Assembly: GCA_963580455.1 (NCBI GenBank) | Contig: OY756957.1 | Coordinates: 9,429,001-9,493,000, forward strand | DNA from: Euonymus europaeus | Taxonomy: Eukaryota > Streptophyta > Magnoliopsida > Celastrales > Celastraceae | Reading direction: 5' to 3' | Length of the DNA: 64,000 nucleotides | In this document: piece by piece, positions 57,841 through 64,000 of the stretch | How the letters are laid out: the number at the start of each line of letters is the position of its first letter | Numbering within the stretch: the stretch's first letter is position 1 | Program-made: the position numbers and the translations under genes | Notes under the pieces: model-generated | Told to the model about the DNA's origin: nothing | What the model saw: only the letters and a program-made list of their open reading frames with translations | The model's database searches: none

Positions 57841-59932
57841 CAGTATTTTTATTATGTAATACAGATGTCTAAGGAAAGATGTTCAAGGCATTATGCAGAT
57901 GACACTTCAGAAAGTGATTCCTCTTCATATGATAAAGATGAAATAACCTATTTTTTGCTATGCAAATCAAATTAGGGTGCAATAACATCACTTCTAAGAG
58001 GTCTAACATTGCAGAAGAAACACAAACTCTGCCTTCAAAGGACCCCATTTTGGTGCCTATTCAAGAAGCTTATGGACAAGATAATAGGGAATTGAAGACC
58101 AGGAAACTTGTTCAAATCATATGCGACATGATAAGGACTCATGATGAGAAGCACAAATTTTTTGTGCTTGGGAAGAAAAAGGTTTAATTAAATCCCAGTG
58201 ATATCACACTAATATTTAGTCTCTATTAGGTTTCAAGAACATTAAGATTTTGGAAGAATGAAAAAGCCTAAAGATTCTGCATTTATGAACAGAAGATTGG
58301 AGAAGATTGGGTTGATGAAGGCAACCAATGTGAAAGAAACTCTATACAATGCAATTTTTGGTGATGAAACTGAAGACTGGAGAGATGTTGCTAGACTTTT
58401 AATGTTGTACACATGTATAATATTATTTTTCTCCACCAGAGTTGACCAAATTCCTTGGACATTCATCAAGTCACTGGATGCGTCTCTGTGTTGAATGTAC
58501 GAATTTATAAGTACATCTGTTTTGCATTGCATTGAATTAACAATAGTGTTATGGTTGCCTAATTACATTGGTTTGGTAGTACTGGTTTTGCAAGCACAGG
58601 AAGCTATTTGATCCCATCCACAATATAAGAATCCTAAGATTCATGAAGTTGGACATTAGTGGTTGCCTGAGGGACTTTAAGACAAGAAACATAAAAGGGT
58701 AAATTACCTTACAAATCTTTTTATGGGTTATATTTATTTGTTACATTCATTATGTGGAATCAATTTGTGAGTCTAATTGGATTCCATTATGAACTCAGTT
58801 ACTATTTTTTGTAATTAACGTATGTCAATTATGTTGAAATTTTGGATAAATACATTGATACACTGGTTAATAACATCTTTCAGCATGATGCTTTAAATAT
58901 AATAACATTGTTATCATGGATGTCACAAGATGCAATTGTGATTAATGGCGAATTGACAATGACGCAGAAAGAGCGAAAATGGCTTAATAAATAACGAGCA
59001 TTGTTAAAGTCTACTAGTGAGTCCAAGTCTCCTACAAATTTGTCAATTCCCAGTATGTAGTTCTGGAAAGAGAGAATCTGAAAATAGGCTAAGAAAAATA
59101 TGAAGGAGGTGGAAAAAGATATATGTAATTTTGATGAGTATGAGGTAAAGAAGTTGTGCATAAGAAGATTATTTCAAAAACAAGAACTTGGAGACAAATG
59201 ATACCATATGATAGGAGGAAAGTGTTAGATATAGAAAAACATGGGGAAAACGAGTAAGTTTAATTATTGTTTTGCAAGTACATTATGTTTCAGTGTAATT
59301 ATAGTATATCTAAGTACATATGTTATTAACAACTTTCCTATTTATCTGGTATGGTGAGAATTTCATACTTTGGTCTAACTTGGCAACATTGGTGAATTCT
59401 GAAATGATGACAAACAATGCAAGTCATGCATGTTGATACACTTGTATCAATAATGTTTTGTCAATAGTACATTACGGCTGATATTGACTCTACCTATGAC
59501 AGCTAATAAATGCTTGGTTAGAGTATTTGTCAAAAGATCGTTCAAAGATGATGGCTCGTAATAATCTGAGTGAGGTGAACATGTTATCCATTGCGATAAC
59601 TAGTCCATGCCTGACCTTCATACAGATGAATAAGCATGACTTGATAAAGAAGTTTATAATTGATAAATTTTAAATTCGATTTTCCAAGTTCAGGTACATA
59701 ATCTTCCCAATTCACTCAATAGGGAACTATACTGTTGCAAACCACTAGACGACCTTGGTTTTGGATCTTGAGGAGGGATTTTTGTAGCACTACAATTCAA
59801 GATTTCAAGAAACAAAAAATTCGGGGAGCCATATTTGAAAAATGCAAAGTTCCTAGTAAAGTTTTCATACAAGCCTTTGTGTGAGTATGAATAATGTAAT
59901 TGTATTTTTTTTCAGTGTAATTAATAATATTA

Positions 59933-60550
59933 TGGTACGTTTGGTTGTTAGAATGAAGATGAAATATGAGTGGTTTGTGGAATGAGATATCATATTCCAT
60001 CATTTGGTGGACAATTTTTTTTAGGGAATGGATGCTCCATTCCATTCCCTCATCTCTTTCTCATAGATTTTCATTCCCACATTTTTATGTGGGAATGAAC
60101 CATTCCATATGGAATAGCCCATAAAATGACCATTTTGCCCACCCTTGAACGGTTGGGTAGTGCTAATATTTTGATAACATCATGATGTAATATTTTGGAT
60201 TATTTTAAGATGGATTACATTAGCATAACAAGTATTTTAATTTAAATATTAATTAATATATTTTTATTTTATATTCATTTTAATTTTTTAATATATGTAA
60301 TTTTATTAAATTTTATTAATTTGTTAATTATATAATTAGAAATGATAAAATGAAATATGTTGATTATACATAATTATTAAGGAAGGACATAATTGATAAA
60401 ACACAAAATCATTCACATTCTCATTCTCATTCTCATTCTCAGTTTTTATACATATCAAACGTGATAATCAAAATTTCATTCTCATCATCATTTCCATTCT
60501 CATTCTCATTCTCATTCCCACTCAAACCATTATCAATAACAAACGACTCA
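59933..60550. mobile_element. Tourist-like (PIF/Harbinger) MITE
   Basis: The left end TGGTACGTTTGGTTGTT is matched, imperfectly, by the inverse of the right end, TGAGTCGTTTGTTATTG. TTA occurs on both sides (59930-59932 and 60551-60553), the usual three-base target duplication. Subterminal text is rich in GGAATGAGAATG / CATTCTCATTCTC, typical of a widespread plant MITE family. No transposase. Confidence 0.72.
60415..60525. repeat. CATTCT microsatellite inside the MITE
   Basis: Two clusters of CATTCT (about four copies each, near 60417-60440 and 60494-60518) lie in the right subterminal region of the MITE. The minus-strand open frame through it gives an Asn-Glu repeat and is not a gene. Confidence 0.8.
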
Positions 60551-61689
60551 TTAATGTATTTGTGATTCTTGGGCATATCAATTGCTACAATGAATGTTTC
60601 ATGGAACCAGTCCTCAGTCAGTATAGCAAGGCAAAACTTTTTACAGTGTGGGATACACCACAACAAACATTTAATTAGTGTCATAAAAGTCGATAATAAC
60701 TAAAAATTGTGTGCATTTTCCCATAAATGTGAGGGACTTATACATGCATTATATTTATTTTACAGGTTGGATTGTGGGGTTATATGCATCTACATAACTG
60801 ACTGTGTGTTCCGCAACAAGAGCATTCCCAAGAAGCTTTCAAATGAAGATTTGTACAAGTTTAGGGCTAGATTGGTTAACCAGTTTTTGAGTCACGATAG
60901 ATATAGTATGAATTTAAAGCTATGATCATCATGCTTCATTAAATGTATAATTGTTTTTTGTAAGTAATATGTTGGATATTTTAATGGTGCATATAGATAT
61001 GCCACTATCTTGGTAATTTGTTATTGAAACTGTTTTTGGGATAAATGTCTAGAACAATGTTTTCTGTCAAATGAGTGGTACGTGTAAAAAATTAGGTAAA
61101 CAAAAGAGATAAGAATGATATTTCTCAGTTCCTAAACTTGGAGACTTAAAATAGATATAAGGATTGGTGTAGAGAGTCATTTAAGGATAGAGATACTACT
61201 GGGTTGTTATTTTTTTACATAATATTTAAATCTGCGGATAGAGAACTTTATAGAGATACTGTTGATATTACTCTTAATGCATTGTTTGGAGATTCCCCAA
61301 TCCACCCTATCACATTTCATAGGATATATACTCATTCTCGATAGTCAAATATACTAACCCAATAAATGTTTTGCACATATCATCATAACGTCTTTGTTCA
61401 TTTGTGATTATCCAACCAACATAGTTAATTTTTTACACGTAAAATGAGATTTCCTTACATCTTTCCTCCAACGGTTGAAAACACATTAAGTCAAGATTAC
61501 GTACTCATTATTGTATATGAGCATGAACAAAGAATGTTTGCACATTATCACCCTGAATTTGAACCTCAAACAAGAACATGTCACGTCCTGACCATCATAC
61601 AATACATTGATTCAAACTTTTTTCTTGTCACGCTCTCCAAAGACCACATCTTCATACCATAGTATCGAGCAAGCAATTTGTTTATTCTG

Positions 61690-63190
61690 AGAATCGAAAT
61701 CAGCTTGACTTTTTCTTGACTTTCTTTCGTAATGCATCATCATATTCTTTAACAAACTGCTTCAAGGTTATCTTCAAATGGACATAGCTGTCAAAGAATG
61801 CATTCATACTCTTACTACAACTAGTGGTGGATATACATGCCCAAAATTGTCTTTTAACGTAAATTGTAACCCACATTTGCCTTTGCAAGAACAGCTGAGA
61901 TAACTAAGTATTTGCACCTAGGTCATAAAGGTAAATCATCATCCTCCATGACTCTGCAATATAAAATCAATTGGGTTAATATGTGCATGAACTAATAAAT
62001 GACAATAATTAATTACATTATTATGCAAGATAAACGCATATTGCATTGAGGTAATTACGTTGTAATCAAGATTAATTACATTGACAATTAAACTAGTAAT
62101 ATTTTCACTGTATATCTTCAAAATCTTTAACACTCTGGGAGTCATAGAAAACAGTGGTCAACAAGCAAGTAATAGGTTCATAAGTAGTTTATGAACATAA
62201 TTTTTTAGGTACTTTCTTCATTATATGCTAAAGACACAATTTGTGCCTAGTATTTAGGAAGACAACCTATATGACATTCTTCGTGGCCTGTCTTGGTCGG
62301 TTATCATGTCTTTAGGAGCAACAACACTCATTCATGCTAACAAACACTAAATAACCATACAAACGTTTTAGTGTCTTCGCTCAATATTTGCTAACAACCA
62401 AATAATATAGAATGCCCATGATGATTTATACCAATGAATGGAACGAATGACATGTTGTGCTTATTTGGAAGATATGTTTTATTGAAGGTAACAACATTAC
62501 CAAATTCTTGAAACACAACTCTACTATGAGGATCCGCCCAAAAAACATTTCTTAGTCTGCTGTCATCATCTCAATCAATAAATGAAAAGAATCTAGTGTT
62601 ATTGGACTGCATCCTAAGAAAATAATTCTGCATAGAAGTAGCAGTATCTTCAGCTAAACACATTTCTTTCACCCTAGCAATTAGGTTACGAGTATCTTTC
62701 TATAAAAAATGACAACTTGCCATGTCTATCAAAACCTATCACAAGTGAATTGTGCCTCTTACTGAGTATAATCTCGACAATATCATTAATTTCATGTTGT
62801 CTCTTCACGTGTCGACTAATCTCCCCATTGCATCAAAAAATATCTAGATTGGGAGGGACTGAAATTATGGTTGTGGTCATCATCAAACATAGTTATCTCC
62901 TACTTCCCATCAATTCATAAGCATGATGATTTTCAGGGTTCTTCTATTGGGACGTAAACTTATTCGATCTATCGCATAAGAAAAGTAGGTACTCGTGCAT
63001 CCTATTGCTATCCTTCGTAATATTCCTCCTTTTGATAGAAAATTCATTGAATAATCCATATTCCTTGTAGAAGATGAACATCTCATAAATTGAGTCAAAT
63101 AACATTCGAGAAATAGAGACATTTGATGGTACAACCTCATCGCACAATCACATTGTGTAGTCCGTGTTCTTACTACACACACACACACCA
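61690..63190 (-). pseudogene. FAR1/FRS-type Mutator-like transposase, decayed
   Basis: The minus strand carries, in family order, a FAR1 DNA-binding domain (62944-63150: SRMLFDSIYEMFIFYKEYG, FSIKRRNITKDSNRM), a MULE transposase core (about 62400-62700: NYFLRMQSNNTRFFSFID, LRNVFWADPHSRVVFQEFGN, MSFVPFIGINHHGHSILFG), decayed traces of TDQD and DSQSVKDFE segments, and the C-terminal signature STTSCSKSMNAFFDSYVHLK with LKQFVKEYDDALR (61700-61888). Several stops and shifts break it. FAR1-related proteins are former Mutator transposases, so this may be a MULE remnant or a dead FRS gene; the surrounding repeats favour the former. Confidence 0.85.
63172..63188. repeat. (AC)n microsatellite
   Basis: Eight or so AC dinucleotides in a row, just beyond the FAR1-type coding remnant. 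Confidence 0.85.
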
Positions 63191-64000
63191 GAAAACACTT
63201 TGAGATATTCGATGTAAATGAACAATGTAATAGAATAAATGTGATGTATTTTCGTGCTTCATTAAATTATACACTCAATTGTATAAAATTTTGTTCTTTT
63301 GAGACAAATTACATTGATTTTTTAGTTACAACATCTATGATGTACTAAGAATAATGCATTAAATGAGAAACAATTATAGTGTCTTGGAAATTAAAAAATG
63401 AAATAGACAAAATGTTATAATACTTACAATACAACAATAACTACGAAACAATTCATACAAATCTAATTAGGTATCATGTCCTGAAGCAATGTAATTAATA
63501 AGATAGAAACATATAAATAATATCTCTATCCATGTATGACTTCGTTCACAGCTAGCGTGCCTACCAATAACCTTGAAAATATATAGAAAAAACATAAAAA
63601 CCTTAGTGACTCCGTCAATGGATGGTTGTAGCTCGACTCTTCCATTTGTTGATTGATAAGATCTGAATCAAATATTGTAGGACCATAGATGGTCAATTGT
63701 GGTGCACAAAATTTTCTTTGATATCTCGAAGGGATTGAAAAGAGAATCATAAAGTTTGATTTTGACTGTATGCAAGAGAAGCGGGAATACATAGAAACCA
63801 AAAAGACAAAGTGGAAGAAATCTTCACAGAAGGGAGGGAAACGGGAACCCTAATTTGCCGCAAATATTTTATATTATACTCAGCTATGTGGCAATCCTAA
63901 CTAGATGTTCATGTACGTTATGGAAAATTATGGATGAAATTGTTGGATGTGTAGCTTTTTCGAATAATGAATGAGGCCATAATTTGCATCATGAGGCTTG
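63191..64000. other. Right edge, no recognised gene
   Basis: AT-rich sequence with ATTACATTG phrases near 63300 and an open minus-strand frame (63526-63801) that I cannot assign. It may be the 5' part of the Mutator-like unit. Confidence 0.4.

Larger units (their letters stand above)
57865..60925 (+). pseudogene. ULP1-like protease remnant of a Mutator-like element
   Basis: Pieces on the + strand: MSKERCSRHYADDTSESDSS at 57865; a stretch near 58340-58490 with ETEDWRDVARLLMLYTCIIL and VDQIPWTFIK; and after 60765 LDCGVICIYITDCVF with SIPKKLSNEDLYKFRARLVN. The DCGV text matches the catalytic-cysteine region of ULP1/SENP cysteine proteases, and the middle piece resembles the helical region that precedes ULP1 domains in plant transposon-borne copies. 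The His/Asp part is not identified. Stops, shifts and a MITE (59933-60550) break it. ULP1 genes are known passengers of plant Mutator-like elements. Confidence 0.5.

Noticed and set aside
60439..60684. Minus-strand frame with Asn-Glu repeat
   Set aside because: Half of it is the CATTCT microsatellite of the MITE; only the outer part is kept as a low-interest remark.
1..64000. CRISPR array, bacterial operon or phage-like system
   Set aside because: Spliced genes, SINEs, Helitron and plant retrotransposons show nuclear plant DNA; no regularly spaced repeat-spacer pattern exists.

Overview
The window is nuclear DNA of a flowering plant, most likely a eudicot. The evidence is spliced genes with GT-AG introns, tRNA-derived SINEs of Au type, a plant-type Helitron, Ty1/copia and Ty3/gypsy elements, hAT, PIF/Harbinger and Mutator derivatives, and AT-rich intergenic DNA. 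I cannot name the species. Only two host genes are well supported, both on the + strand. Nearly everything else is mobile-element sequence of various ages, much of it nested.

Layout. 1-6570: an old Ty1/copia element on the minus strand whose LTR was split by a 2.26 kb gypsy-type solo LTR (3890-6144). 6858-8004: a long-inverted-repeat element enclosing a 15-bp and an 84-bp tandem array. 9270-10340: diverged repeats built on TTACATTG. 11299-26715: a 19-exon DEAH/RHA RNA helicase gene (DExH3 type, 1208 aa). Its introns carry two hAT-like elements, two SINEs with target-site duplications and a GC-rich insert. 27929-30779: an unrecognised coding remnant fused to the 3' half of a chromodomain Ty3/gypsy element. 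32466-44179: a Helitron of about 11.7 kb with a Rep/helicase reading frame broken only by two +1 shifts, several 5'-terminus-like sequences and an internal 3'-terminus-like hairpin. 44559-55836: a nine-exon 2-oxoglutarate/Fe(II) oxygenase gene (PKHD-type hydroxylase, 387 aa). A 5' truncated LINE sits in its first intron and a young Ty1/copia element with an unusual tandem LTR sits in its seventh. 56490-57840: a diverged tandem duplication. 57865-63190: remains of a Mutator-like unit with a ULP1-like fragment (+) facing a FAR1-type transposase pseudogene (-), interrupted by a Tourist-like MITE.

The two host genes have no evident joint function. One remodels RNA; the other is an oxygenase of unknown plant substrate. 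In both, my exon chains use canonical splice sites and sum to a multiple of three, so both look functional despite the insertions. The Helitron now ends about 380 bp upstream of the oxygenase start codon and may have altered its promoter. No clearly new biological system was found. The most unusual structures are the Helitron with multiple termini, the copia element with a duplicated LTR on one side, and the inverted-repeat element with an open 84-bp satellite.
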